From contig NZ_CP047189.1 of the NCBI RefSeq assembly GCF_030440575.1, forward strand, positions 930,001 through 994,000: a DNA stretch of 64,000 nucleotides, in the 5' to 3' direction. This DNA comes from Corynebacterium ciconiae DSM 44920 (GTDB taxonomy: Bacteria; Actinomycetota; Actinomycetes; Mycobacteriales; Mycobacteriaceae). The translations under genes and the position numbers were made by a program. The notes beneath the pieces were generated by a model, which was given only the letters and a program-made list of their open reading frames with translations, was not told where the DNA came from and did not search any database. Below are positions 17,211 to 24,530 of the stretch, one piece after another; the first letter of the stretch is position 1, and each line of letters starts with the position of its first letter.

Positions 17211-17290
17211 TGCCCGCCTAATGCGTCACAGATTTAATTCTGTGCGGCCCGAATGGTTGATCCGCGTGGTTCGATTCCGCGCCGGGCACT
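17211..17290 (+). ncRNA. tRNA-like element 1 (no D arm)
   Basis: TGCCCG (17211-17216) pairs with CGGGCA (17283-17288) as a 6-bp acceptor-like stem. The T arm is intact: CGTGG, loop TTCGATT, CCGCG (17265-17281). A central hairpin CACAGA-TTTAAT-TCTGTG (17227-17244) sits where an anticodon arm would be, but its loop is 6 or 8 nt, not 7. Only 10 nt replace the D arm, and CCA is absent (ACT). It is 78 nt, near tRNA size. It is probably a degenerate tRNA or a tRNA mimic. Confidence 0.5.
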
Positions 17291-17637
17291 AGGCCCTTGT
17301 GGCCGTGTTATTTGAGATCTGAATAGAGCACAGCGCTGGTGAGATACGGCGCGCGATGGAGCGGCGAGCATGGTGAGTAGATTGCGACGACCCGCTAGAT
17401 CGCGTGGCTACACCGCTGCAGGTTCGCTACCCGCGGCGAGGGAACGACCAGCGCGAATACAAATACTGCCCGAATGGTTTTTGCGCGGTTCGATTCCGCG
17501 CCGGGCACTGAGCGTAGGTGGGTTCATCTGGGTTTCTCTCCACCTTTTTGGGAAGCACAGCCATGATGCCTGTTTTGAGCATTTCGGGCTGAGCTGTTGC
17601 TGCTCGCCTGCGCTCTTCTTTTTACCCCAATAGTTAA
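17291..17637. other. gene-poor interval around the tRNA-like elements
   Basis: No convincing protein gene is seen between the moron start at 17111 and the HTH gene at 17695. Besides the two tRNA-like elements there is a third T-arm-like segment, GGTTCGCTACC near 17421-17431, with no matching acceptor stem. Open frames here lack ribosome sites. Confidence 0.5.
17467..17509 (+). ncRNA. tRNA-like element 2 (acceptor plus T-arm minihelix)
   Basis: TGCCCG (17467-17472) pairs with CGGGCA (17502-17507), and GCGCGG/CCGCGC (17483-17488 with 17496-17501) closes the loop TTCGATT. This makes twelve perfect base pairs, the length of a tRNA acceptor-T helix, with only a 10-nt bulge (AATGGTTTTT) in place of the D and anticodon arms. 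Its 3' 27 bases are nearly identical to those of element 1, so one derives from the other. Confidence 0.5.
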
Positions 17638-17669
17638 GGCCCCGCTGGTGCTGGTACCACCGCGGGGCC
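17638..17669. terminator. hairpin before the early HTH gene
   Basis: GGCCCCGC pairs with GCGGGGCC (17638-17645 with 17662-17669), and the inner TGGTG/CACC can extend the stem. No T-run follows, so attenuation or RNA processing is as likely as termination. Confidence 0.45.
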
Positions 17670-17694
17670 GTGATTCTTGCGAAAGGAATCTGCG

Positions 17695-17877
17695 ATGAAC
17701 GATACCACGAAGTTGACCTACACGGTGAAGGAGGTGTCGAGGATGCTCGGCATCCCGCAGTCCACCCTTTACCGGCATGTGAAGGACCCCGAGTGCGGGT
17801 TCCGGCCGATTATGGCCGGATCGACTATCCGCATCCCGAAGGTTGTTGTTGACCGAATGATCGCGGGGGAGCGTTAG
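17695..17877 (+). CDS. excisionase-like HTH protein
   Basis: A 60-residue MerR/excisionase-type winged helix (YTVKEVSRMLGIPQSTLYRH ... IRIPKVVVDRMI). GAAAGGA at 17680-17686 sets the ATG at 17695. Such small proteins in actinophages act as recombination directionality factors or as early regulators. It is the first gene of the rightward early operon and lies 2 bp before the next start. Confidence 0.78.
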   Translation: MNDTTKLTYTVKEVSRMLGIPQSTLYRHVKDPECGFRPIMAGSTIRIPKVVVDRMIAGER

Positions 17878-17879
17878 CG

Positions 17880-18029
17880 ATGAGTGATTCTGTTGAGGCG
17901 TTGGCGCGGGCTACGGGGGTGCTGGTGGATGAGGGCCGCACCCCAGAGTGGCCGTGGCAAGCATGGGTTTTCGCGCTCGCCTACGGCGTTTTGATTGGGC
18001 TTGGTTTCGCCTGGGCGATCACGGGATAA
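17880..18029 (+). CDS. small membrane protein
   Basis: A 49-residue protein with a cytoplasmic-looking acidic N-terminus and a single C-terminal membrane helix (WVFALAYGVLIGLGFAWAI). It starts 2 bp after the stop of the HTH gene and ends 10 bp before the next start, in a tightly packed operon. The function is unknown. Confidence 0.65.
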   Translation: MSDSVEALARATGVLVDEGRTPEWPWQAWVFALAYGVLIGLGFAWAITG

Positions 18030-18039
18030 GGAGACTTCA

Positions 18040-19059
18040 ATGAAGATAACGATTTCTGTCGAGGGCGGCGAGAGCACGGCTGGTGAGCTGGCTGATCGGC
18101 TGGTCGGTGAGGTGCGCAGGTTCGCGCCCTCGGAGGAGCAGCGCGCGATGGCGTGGGATTCTCTCGCCGATGAGGTGCGGGATGGGCGGAGACGTGTCGC
18201 CGAGCTGGAGGAGCAGCTGGCCGCAGCGCACCGTGACCTCGAGATGATGGATGAGACCGCCGGTGATCGGGACGCGTTGGAGGAGCAGCGTGAGGCTCTG
18301 TCCCGTGAGGTGGATGAGCTACGGTCCGAGCTGGTCGAGTCCCACGCCGAGGTGGAGAGGCTGGAGGGCGTGTGTCAGGAGGTTGATGCTCTGCGCGCTG
18401 ATCTGGCGAGACGCGATGAGGACGTTTTGTCGCTCGAGGACTATGTGGACGAGGTGAAGGACGAGCTGGCCGAGGAGCGGGACAAGTTGGATGCCCGTCT
18501 TGAGGAGGTTAGGAACCTGCGCCGTCTTGTGTCTTGGTGGACCTCGGCGTCAGTGGGGGCGATGCGGCTAGCGTGTGCAAGCCCCGACAGCAGCAATGAA
18601 GAAGAGTTAGCTGAGCTGCGCGAACAATGCAGGAGATACCGGCGGAAGCATAACGCGGACGCGAAGAACATAGCTGCGCTGAAAACTAGGCACGCTGGCC
18701 GTATCGAACGGATGAAGGCCAAGCACGAGGAACAGTTGGATGCTCTGCGGCGTGAGAACGAGGAGCTGTCCCAGCGGCTGAAACACCTCGAGGATCAGCG
18801 TTACCCGCACCAGCTACAAGTCCACGAGCAGTGGCTGCGTGAAGCGAAGGAGGAGCTGCATGCCGCCGAAAAGCGGCACCTCACAGATGTGGACGCGCTG
18901 CGGAGCCACTACCAGCGGGAGCTGACCAAGCTACGTGAGAACTCTGGGGAGCCGCTGCTGCGGCGTATCGCCCGCCAAGCGGAGAGGCTGTACCTCGACG
19001 AAGACGAGAGCGCCGTTGAACGCATCTACGAACTGACTGAACCATACCGAAAGGACTAG
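18040..19059 (+). CDS. long coiled-coil protein
   Basis: A 339-residue protein. The first 45 residues are a small folded segment (MKITISVEGGESTAGELADR), and the rest is almost entirely charged coiled coil rich in Glu, Arg and Leu, with a break near residue 165 (RRLVSWWTSASVGAMRL). The ATG at 18040 follows AAGGAG at 18028-18033. It could be a structural scaffold for phage replication or a regulator of host proteins; no enzymatic motif is visible. Confidence 0.75.
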   Translation: MKITISVEGGESTAGELADRLVGEVRRFAPSEEQRAMAWDSLADEVRDGRRRVAELEEQLAAAHRDLEMMDETAGDRDALEEQREALSREVDELRSELVESHAEVERLEGVCQEVDALRADLARRDEDVLSLEDYVDEVKDELAEERDKLDARLEEVRNLRRLVSWWTSASVGAMRLACASPDSSNEEELAELREQCRRYRRKHNADAKNIAALKTRHAGRIERMKAKHEEQLDALRRENEELSQRLKHLEDQRYPHQLQVHEQWLREAKEELHAAEKRHLTDVDALRSHYQRELTKLRENSGEPLLRRIARQAERLYLDEDESAVERIYELTEPYRKD

Positions 19060-19061
19060 CC

Positions 19062-19196
19062 ATGTATCGACGCTATTTGCACGAGCCGGAGTGGGTAGAA
19101 CCCCGCGACGTGTACTGGGACGAAGAAGACGAAGAGCGTAAGCGCCGCGCCTACGACCTCTACGTTGAGAGCCGCGTAGAAGCGGCCAAGGAGTGA
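19062..19196 (+). CDS. small acidic hypothetical protein
   Basis: A 44-residue, Tyr-, Glu- and Asp-rich protein (PEWVEPRDVYWDEEDEERKR) starting 2 bp after the coiled-coil gene. Its final codons contain the AAGGAG ribosome site of the next gene. No family is recognised. Confidence 0.5.
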   Translation: MYRRYLHEPEWVEPRDVYWDEEDEERKRRAYDLYVESRVEAAKE

Positions 19197-19201
19197 TCGT
19201 G

Positions 19202-19594
19202 ATGCGAATCCCCTGCGACTACACCCGCTGCTATCAGGACGCGACTCACCGACTCGAGGACCACGGCGTGCCGCTAGGCCGTTTTTGCGGCAAGCATTTC
19301 CGGAACGCAGTTGAGACGCTGTACCCCGCCTACGACCTCTCGGATTGGGACGAGTACCAGCGCGACCACTTGATAGATCAATCCACGGCCGATCACATCG
19401 CTAGCAGTGAGGATCTTCGACGCTGGCTGCAAGGCATCGGCGAGCTGCGCGAACTGACCGGCCCGCTGCCGGAGAGTATCGACAAGCGCGTGAGGCGTCT
19501 GCAGAAAGCACTGTCGATGGCGTTGCGCGCCGCCGAGGAGCGCGACATCCACGCCGCGAAAAACTACCACAACAAGAAAGAGGCAGGTAAATGA
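19202..19594 (+). CDS. hypothetical protein with Cys/His zinc-like cluster
   Basis: A 130-residue protein with a possible zinc cluster near the N-terminus (CDYTRCYQDATHRLEDH, then FCGKHF) and a helical C-terminus rich in Arg and Lys. ATG at 19202 has an AAGGAG site 8 bp upstream and is preferred over GTG at 19193. Its stop overlaps the exonuclease start as ATGA, so it belongs to the recombination operon. Confidence 0.6.
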   Translation: MRIPCDYTRCYQDATHRLEDHGVPLGRFCGKHFRNAVETLYPAYDLSDWDEYQRDHLIDQSTADHIASSEDLRRWLQGIGELRELTGPLPESIDKRVRRLQKALSMALRAAEERDIHAAKNYHNKKEAGK

Positions 19595-20469
19595 AGGTTT
19601 TAACTTTCGATGATGAGGCGGGCTGGTTGGAGGCCCGCCGTAGCTATATCACGGCGACGATGATTGCCCGGCTGGCCGCGTCACGCGCCGAGTGGCCGCG
19701 CCTGTGGCGTGAACGCGAGACCGGCGAGTCGAGTTTCCACGGTAACGCTTACACGGAGTGGGGTAAGTCGCGTGAGCCGGAGATCGCCGAGTATGCGCGG
19801 ATGTTTGTGGACTCTCGGCTAGAGCATTCCTCGGATCTGTATGTGCATGACGATGGTGTGTCCGCCTGCTCGCCGGACATGGTGGCGCTGGATGATGACG
19901 GGCTGTTGGCCGAGATCAAGACGGTGAAGGCCGAGAATGCTTGGCCTGTCCCGCCGTATGGTGCTGATCCACGTGACTTTATCCCTGCGCGGTATTTCGA
20001 CCAGGTGCAGTGGCAGCTGATGGTCACGGGCGCGCAGGAGTGCATTTTCCTGTGGGAGCCTCACACGGACTTCACGCCGGGCCGGATCGAGTGGTGTGTG
20101 GTGAAGCGTAACAACAAGCGCATCGAGGAGCTGTGCGCCATACGCGACGAGTTCCTTGCGGGCGATTGGCGAGACGATGAATCCCGCCCAGAGGTTGATG
20201 AGCTGCTGCAGCGTATTAAGGAGCTGCGGCTGATGAAACGCCCCCTTGAGGAAGAGGAGCGGGAAGTACTCGACCGGTTGCGGGAAGCGCTAGGCGATAG
20301 TGATGTGTCGTACGAAGGCGCGGGTTTGCGATTGTCGTACACGCTGCCGAAGCCGCGCCGCACGTGGCAGGGCAAGGAATTCGCCAAGGCGCATCCTGAT
20401 TTGGCGGCCGAGTTTACCCGCGAGGTGCCGGCGACGAAACGCACGCTGCGCGTCACGGAGGTGGCCTAA
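19591..20469 (+). CDS. YqaJ-type phage recombination exonuclease
   Basis: A 292-residue PD-(D/E)xK nuclease of the lambda exonuclease/YqaJ family. Motifs run in order: WLEARRSYITATMIARL, GNAYTEWGKSREPEIAEY, CSPDMVALD with LLAEIKTVK (the D...ExK active site), and a Gln in FDQVQWQLMVTG. It resects 5' strands of double-stranded DNA ends for the annealing protein encoded immediately downstream. The start overlaps the preceding gene. Confidence 0.9.
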   Translation: MKVLTFDDEAGWLEARRSYITATMIARLAASRAEWPRLWRERETGESSFHGNAYTEWGKSREPEIAEYARMFVDSRLEHSSDLYVHDDGVSACSPDMVALDDDGLLAEIKTVKAENAWPVPPYGADPRDFIPARYFDQVQWQLMVTGAQECIFLWEPHTDFTPGRIEWCVVKRNNKRIEELCAIRDEFLAGDWRDDESRPEVDELLQRIKELRLMKRPLEEEEREVLDRLREALGDSDVSYEGAGLRLSYTLPKPRRTWQGKEFAKAHPDLAAEFTREVPATKRTLRVTEVA

Positions 20470-21087
20470 ATGTCAGAGAAGCCCACGATCGTAGAGGCTC
20501 TATCGGCCGTGATGAAAGACGTATCCCACGTTGCCAAAAACGATGAGAACACCCACCAGCGGTTCAAGTTCCGAGGCATTGACGCGGTAATGAACGCGTG
20601 TGGACCTGCTCTACGCAAGCACGGCGTGATTGCGGTCCCTAGTGTTTTGGATGCTCAATACTCGAGTATGCCTACACGCAATGGTGGGCAGGCCACGGTG
20701 TGCCGCTTGCAGATGAAAGTGGACTGGTACGGCCCAGCGGGTGACTCACTTTCGACTGTGGTGTGGGGGGAAGCCTTCGACAACGGGGATAAGGCCACAG
20801 CCAAGGCTCATTCTGTTGCGTTCCGCACAGCGTTTCTGCAGACGCTGTGCTTGCCAACTGATGAGCCTGATCCAGATCATGACACCTATGAGGCCATTGA
20901 TCCTAGCCAGGTGAGAGCGGAAGAGTTAGCAAGGTTCAAGGATCAGTGTGAGCAGTTTGTGGCAAAGGGTGACGTCACTCCCTTGAAGACAGCTGTCGAT
21001 TATTGGTCCCGTAAGGCGGACTCGGAGAAGCAGCAGATCGCTCTGGCCGCGTTGAACAGGGTGGGCGATAACGATGGATCCGCTTAG
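20470..21087 (+). CDS. erf: ERF-family single-strand annealing protein
   Basis: A 205-residue protein matching the P22 Erf superfamily: FKFRGIDAVMNACGPALRKHG at about residues 35-55 and DKATAKAHSVAFRTAFLQTL at about 105-125. It starts directly after the exonuclease stop, forming a SynExo-type recombination pair used for repair, concatemer formation or genome circularisation. The C-terminal 60 residues are charged and family-variable. Confidence 0.9.
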   Translation: MSEKPTIVEALSAVMKDVSHVAKNDENTHQRFKFRGIDAVMNACGPALRKHGVIAVPSVLDAQYSSMPTRNGGQATVCRLQMKVDWYGPAGDSLSTVVWGEAFDNGDKATAKAHSVAFRTAFLQTLCLPTDEPDPDHDTYEAIDPSQVRAEELARFKDQCEQFVAKGDVTPLKTAVDYWSRKADSEKQQIALAALNRVGDNDGSA

Positions 21088-21427
21088 TCCGCCGCAGATC
21101 GAGTCCCACATCCGTGAGCTGGTGAATCGTATCGCTAAGGGTATTGGGGTGTTTTCCCGCGCTTATGGCGAGTTCATGGAGAAGGATCGTGTGTTTGATC
21201 GGGTACGGGCCGCTGCTTATCTCGCCGCTGAGGGCAGCGTGGAGGATCGTAAGCAGCGCGCGGTGTTGGAGACCGAGGATGCGCGCGCGGAGCGTGATGT
21301 TGCTGAGCAGGCTTATCGGCACGCTGATCGGTTGTTGAAGGCGTTGGAGCTGGAGCTGCGCGCCTATCAGTCCATCAGCGCCTCGGTGCGCGCGGCGTAT
21401 GGGGTGGCTGGCCGTGGGGAAGCCTAG
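21074..21427 (+). CDS. hypothetical helical protein
   Basis: A 117-residue mostly helical protein with an Arg/Glu-rich central coiled coil. It overlaps the annealing protein gene by 14 bp and the HNH gene by 29 bp, implying coupled translation. It has no recognised domain. Confidence 0.6.
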   Translation: MDPLSPPQIESHIRELVNRIAKGIGVFSRAYGEFMEKDRVFDRVRAAAYLAAEGSVEDRKQRAVLETEDARAERDVAEQAYRHADRLLKALELELRAYQSISASVRAAYGVAGRGEA

Positions 21428-21737
21428 TATCCCGCCTGACGTGGTTGCTGCGGTGCATGTGCGCTCGAACGGGGTGTGTGAGGCGATGGTGCCGCCCGCG
21501 TGTGTGTGGGAGGGGCAGCATCTTCACCACCGGCAGCTGCGGTCTCAGGGCGGCGGCCACACCACAGAGAATCTAGTGCTGCTCTGTCACACATGCCACG
21601 AGTGGGTGCATCGACACCCTGCACAAGCACGGGAACGTGGCTTGATTGTGCCCGGCACACGGGATCCTGCCGGTGTGCCAGTGAGATATCAGAACGGGGG
21701 CTACACGCGACTGTGCGATGTGTCCCCAAATTTTTAG
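21399..21737 (+). CDS. HNH endonuclease
   Basis: A 112-residue HNH nuclease. The HH pair is in HLHHRQLRSQGG, the Asn in TTENLVLLCHTCHEWVH, and the final His in HEWVHRHP; CEAM and CHTC may form a zinc knuckle. GTG at 21414 is an alternative start. It lies in the early replication/recombination operon rather than beside the terminase, so a role in DNA processing rather than packaging is likely. Confidence 0.8.
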   Translation: MGWLAVGKPSIPPDVVAAVHVRSNGVCEAMVPPACVWEGQHLHHRQLRSQGGGHTTENLVLLCHTCHEWVHRHPAQARERGLIVPGTRDPAGVPVRYQNGGYTRLCDVSPNF

Positions 21738-21769
21738 CCAGACGGTCTGGCTTGAGAAAGGAATGAATT

Positions 21770-22216
21770 ATGAATCCTGTCCAAACCTATGTGGGGCGTC
21801 TCGTTGCCGAGCCGGAGCTGCGGTTCACACCCGGCGGGGATGCTGTGCTGTCGATGCGTATCGCGGTGAGTGATAGCCGTAAGAACGAGAATGGCCAGTG
21901 GGAGAACTCGAATCAATTGTTTTTTGACGCCAGTGTGTGGCGTGAACAGGCTGAAGCGTTGTCGCCGCTGGTGTCGAAGGGGCAGAAGGTGCTCGTGCAG
22001 GGCAAGCTGTATACGCGCAGCTGGGAGGATAAGGAGGGGCAGCGGCGTTCTCGGCTGGAGATGCGTTGCTTTGATGTGTGGTTGCAGCCTCACGCGCAGC
22101 AGTCGGGGCAGGGCCAGCAGTCTTCTCGTTCTTCACGGCAGGAGCGTAGCGGTTGGGCTGTGCAGGATGACAGGGGTGGGTTTGGTGGATCGGATGATGA
22201 TGCCCCGCCGTTCTGA
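21770..22216 (+). CDS. ssb: single-stranded DNA-binding protein
   Basis: A 148-residue SSB with the OB-fold start VQTYVGRLVAEPELRFTPGG, the strand block FFDASVWREQAEALSPLVSK, a Gln/Ser/Arg-rich linker and a canonical acidic tip ending DDDAPPF, which should bind host SSB partners. GAAAGG at 21754-21759 precedes the ATG. It serves phage replication and recombination with the nearby exonuclease/annealing pair. Confidence 0.93.
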   Translation: MNPVQTYVGRLVAEPELRFTPGGDAVLSMRIAVSDSRKNENGQWENSNQLFFDASVWREQAEALSPLVSKGQKVLVQGKLYTRSWEDKEGQRRSRLEMRCFDVWLQPHAQQSGQGQQSSRSSRQERSGWAVQDDRGGFGGSDDDAPPF

Positions 22217-22222
22217 TTCTCT

Positions 22223-22381
22223 ATGCAGTCTCACGATGAGTTGAGCGCGGAGGGTATCGCGCTCTACGCGTATCGCATGAATATTCACGTCACGGCGGAG
22301 GTGGCTTACGCTATCGCCGCCGTGTGCCGGCAGTTGGAAGGAGGTGAATTTGAGTATCCACGCAGTGGCGTGGGTGAGTGA
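22223..22381 (+). CDS. small hypothetical protein
   Basis: A 52-residue protein (IALYAYRMNIHVTAEVAYAI) starting 6 bp after ssb. Its 3' part contains the GGAAGGAGG site of the next gene and overlaps it by 32 bp, consistent with a coupled early operon. Confidence 0.5.
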   Translation: MQSHDELSAEGIALYAYRMNIHVTAEVAYAIAAVCRQLEGGEFEYPRSGVGE

Positions 22382-22652
22382 CCAGGTAGATGATATTAGC
22401 CCTACTGAGAGGGCTGTTTTGTATTTTCTGGCTGACAAGGCCCGCGATCACGGCGGGAGGCAGCAGGCGTGGCCCTCCACGGTGTTCATCGCGGATCGGC
22501 TGGGGATGAACCGCAGCACTGTTCATAGGTGTCTTAAGAAGCTTCAATCCGAGGGGCTGATTGTGCGTGGGGATCAGTCTCTTGTGACGCGCCGAGGGGG
22601 TGGGCGCCGTCCTGTTGTGTGGGTACTCAACGTGCCCGAGAAGGGCGAGTGA
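22350..22652 (+). CDS. HTH_36-type protein, candidate replication initiator
   Basis: A 100-residue winged helix (ISPTERAVLYFLADKARDHG, then STVFIADRLGMNRSTVHRCL). TTG at 22350 is chosen because GGAAGGAGG lies 6 bp upstream. It resembles the N-terminal domain of lambda O-type or plasmid initiators but lacks a long C-terminal domain. Its stop abuts four 23-bp repeats, so it probably binds this origin-like region. No DnaB- or DnaC-like partner gene is present. Confidence 0.7.
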   Translation: MSIHAVAWVSDQVDDISPTERAVLYFLADKARDHGGRQQAWPSTVFIADRLGMNRSTVHRCLKKLQSEGLIVRGDQSLVTRRGGGRRPVVWVLNVPEKGE

Positions 22653-22754
22653 ATGTTGCACCCATGCACCATTCGGCCGATTTTGAATGTTGCACCCACG
22701 CCACATTCAATGTTGCACCCACGCCACATTCAATGTTGCACCCACGCCACATAA
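22652..22754. repeat. four 23-bp iterons, candidate phage origin
   Basis: AATGTTGCACCCACGCCACATTC is present at 22686-22708 and 22709-22731, with a last copy at 22732-22754 differing at its final bases and a diverged copy at 22652-22674. Each unit has inverted ends (GAATGT/ACATTC). A period of 23 is not a multiple of three, so this is a DNA element rather than a protein repeat. It directly follows the HTH gene. Confidence 0.75.
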
Positions 22755-22782
22755 AGACAGTAACTAACAGTAAGGGAACCTC

Positions 22783-22826
22783 GAAGGTGGGGGACGGTCA
22801 TTTCATTCCCTTAACCCCCCACCTTC
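22783..22826. other. origin-proximal hairpin
   Basis: GAAGGTGGGGG pairs with CCCCCACCTTC (22783-22793 with 22816-22826) as an 11-bp stem around a 22-nt loop. A second small hairpin, GGGGCTAGCGCCCC, follows at about 22835-22848. Together with the iterons this makes the 350-bp gene-free stretch to 23007 look like an origin region; it could also end the early transcript. Confidence 0.5.
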
Positions 22827-23007
22827 TGTAACTGGGGCTAGCGCCCCAGACCCGAACCGGTAATGCTCCGCAACGTGGCATACGCCACCTAGCGGCCGGC
22901 GGCGGGCGAAACAACACGCCGCACACATCACCAACCCCCATCACCCACATCACGCGCCCACAACGAGCGCGCACCTAACCATGCCCACATCACCGAAAGG
23001 ACAACCA

Positions 23008-23424
23008 ATGAGTCTCACTATCCCGTATCAAGGACAACCGCCAAGCCGCGCACATCCAGGAGACGCCGGCGGGGACCTCACCGCAACCACCACCATCACC
23101 CTGCACGTCGGTAAACACGCCGTAATACCCACAGGATGCCGCCTAGCCATCCCAGAAGGCCACGTGGGGCTAGTATGCCCCCGCTCTGGATTGGCGGCGC
23201 TACACGGCGTCTCGGTGCTGAATTCGCCCGGCGTGATCGACTCAGGCTACAGAGGCGAGATCGGGGTGATCCTGATCAACCTCGGCGACAAGCCCGTCAC
23301 CATCAACGAAGGCGACCGCATAGCCCAGCTTGTAATCGCCCCGCACTCCACGCCCAGCTACACGCAAGCCCCGCTCGATACCACCCAGCGCGGCGCCGGC
23401 GGATACGGGAGCACAGGCAAGTAA
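23008..23424 (+). CDS. dut: dUTP diphosphatase
   Basis: A 138-residue trimeric dUTPase that hydrolyses dUTP to dUMP, supplying the substrate of the phage ThyX. Motif 1 HPGDAGGDL, motif 2 PRSGLA, motif 3 NSPGVIDSGYRGEI, motif 4 GDRIAQLVI and the C-terminal motif 5 RGAGGYGSTG are all present. GAAAGGA at 22994-23000 fixes the ATG at 23008. The coding strand changes here from G-rich to C-rich wobble positions compared with the genes upstream. Confidence 0.95.
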   Translation: MSLTIPYQGQPPSRAHPGDAGGDLTATTTITLHVGKHAVIPTGCRLAIPEGHVGLVCPRSGLAALHGVSVLNSPGVIDSGYRGEIGVILINLGDKPVTINEGDRIAQLVIAPHSTPSYTQAPLDTTQRGAGGYGSTGK

Positions 23425-23426
23425 AC

Positions 23427-23822
23427 ATGCCCATCACAATCCTTGTTCCCGGTATCCCAGCGCCTCAAGGCAGCAAAAAGCATATTGGCGGCGGCCGTAT
23501 GGTCGAGTCCTCGAAGAAGCTCCCCGCGTGGAGACGCGCCGTGAAAATCGCGGCCGCAACCACCCATCAAGGCAAAGATCCACTGGATCAGCCCTTGGCC
23601 GTGGATATCGTTTTCTACCTTCCTCGACCGAAACGACCCCGCTTCATGTTGCCGGCAACCGCGCCCGACCTGGACAAGCTATGCCGATCAACGCTGGACG
23701 GCCTCGAGCAATCCGGAGTCATCCGCAACGACGCCCGTGTCACAACCCTCCGCGCCGCGAAAACCTACCCCGAAGACGGATTCACCGGCGCGAAAATCAC
23801 CATCCAAGGAGACCAACCATGA
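23427..23822 (+). CDS. rusA: RusA-like Holliday junction resolvase
   Basis: A 131-residue endonuclease with the family's N-terminal IPAPQGSKKH block and the acidic core PDLDKLCRSTLDGLEQSGVI followed by NDARV. RusA enzymes resolve branched DNA made by phage recombination before packaging. It begins 2 bp after dut, and its stop overlaps the next start as ATGA. Confidence 0.88.
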   Translation: MPITILVPGIPAPQGSKKHIGGGRMVESSKKLPAWRRAVKIAAATTHQGKDPLDQPLAVDIVFYLPRPKRPRFMLPATAPDLDKLCRSTLDGLEQSGVIRNDARVTTLRAAKTYPEDGFTGAKITIQGDQP

Positions 23823-24493
23823 CTGATCTGCATTACGAATTTACCGGCGACACTATTGAACCCGCGGGGCAGACCCTGCACCGTATCCGTGCCACCCGTG
23901 AACTAAGAAAGCGCGGCGTGAGGGCTGGTGACCTCGGTGGATGGGTCGAGTTTGAGGGAAATCTCCAAGACGAAGCGTGGGTGTCCGGCAACGCACGCGT
24001 GTACGGCGACGCACGTGTGTCCGGCAACGCGTGGGTGTCCGGCACCGCGTGGGTGGCTGGCGACGCGGAAGTGTCCGGCAACGCACGTGTGTCCGGCGAC
24101 GCGGAAGTGCATGGCGAAGCAGAAATATCCGGCGACGCGGTGGCGTGCGGACAAGCGCGCGTGTACGGCAACACAGTAATGTCCGGCACCGCGCAAGTGC
24201 ACGGCGACGCGGAAGTGCATATGCGTGCGAGGCTCGAATCAAAGCAAGACATTCTCATCATCGAACCTATCGGATCCGAGGACTCGACCATCACCTTCGC
24301 CAGGCAAGAAAACGGCCACCCGCAGATCATCACAATTGGGTGCTGGACCGGGCCGCTCGATGAAATGGCCGACGAAGTGCAGCGCCGCTCCGAGAAATGG
24401 GTGGGCACCGACGACGAAAAGCAGCGCTGGATCGCAGAATATGAGCTAGTCGAGAAACTGTGCCGCGCCCGAATGAAGAAATGGGCGCAGTAA
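23819..24493 (+). CDS. hexapeptide-repeat beta-helix protein
   Basis: A 224-residue protein. After an N-terminal segment (HRIRATRELRKRGVRAGDLG) there are about 15 imperfect six-residue repeats of the form A-x-V-x-G-(N/D), for example WVSGNARVYGDARVSGNA, from about residues 45 to 135, forming a left-handed or bactofilin-like beta-helix. A mixed alpha/beta tail follows (ITFARQENGHPQIITIG). Such proteins occur in many phages with no assigned function. Its neighbours are recombination and nucleotide genes. Confidence 0.75.
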   Translation: MTDLHYEFTGDTIEPAGQTLHRIRATRELRKRGVRAGDLGGWVEFEGNLQDEAWVSGNARVYGDARVSGNAWVSGTAWVAGDAEVSGNARVSGDAEVHGEAEISGDAVACGQARVYGNTVMSGTAQVHGDAEVHMRARLESKQDILIIEPIGSEDSTITFARQENGHPQIITIGCWTGPLDEMADEVQRRSEKWVGTDDEKQRWIAEYELVEKLCRARMKKWAQ

Positions 24494-24530
24494 ACCCTCA
24501 AATTTTCTAGCCCCATCGAAAGGGAGAAGA

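Noticed and set aside
17340..17460. A third tRNA around GGTTCGCTACC
   Set aside because: Its T stem has a mismatch and no 5' sequence pairs with the bases that would be the 3' acceptor strand.
22619..22831. Open frame of 70 codons through the iterons
   Set aside because: It only arises from the repeats, lacks a start signal, and the 23-bp period breaks any protein repeat.
24001..24220. Short direct repeats as a possible CRISPR-like or minisatellite array
   Set aside because: The 18-bp periodicity follows the hexapeptide codons of the beta-helix gene, so it is a protein repeat rather than a DNA array.
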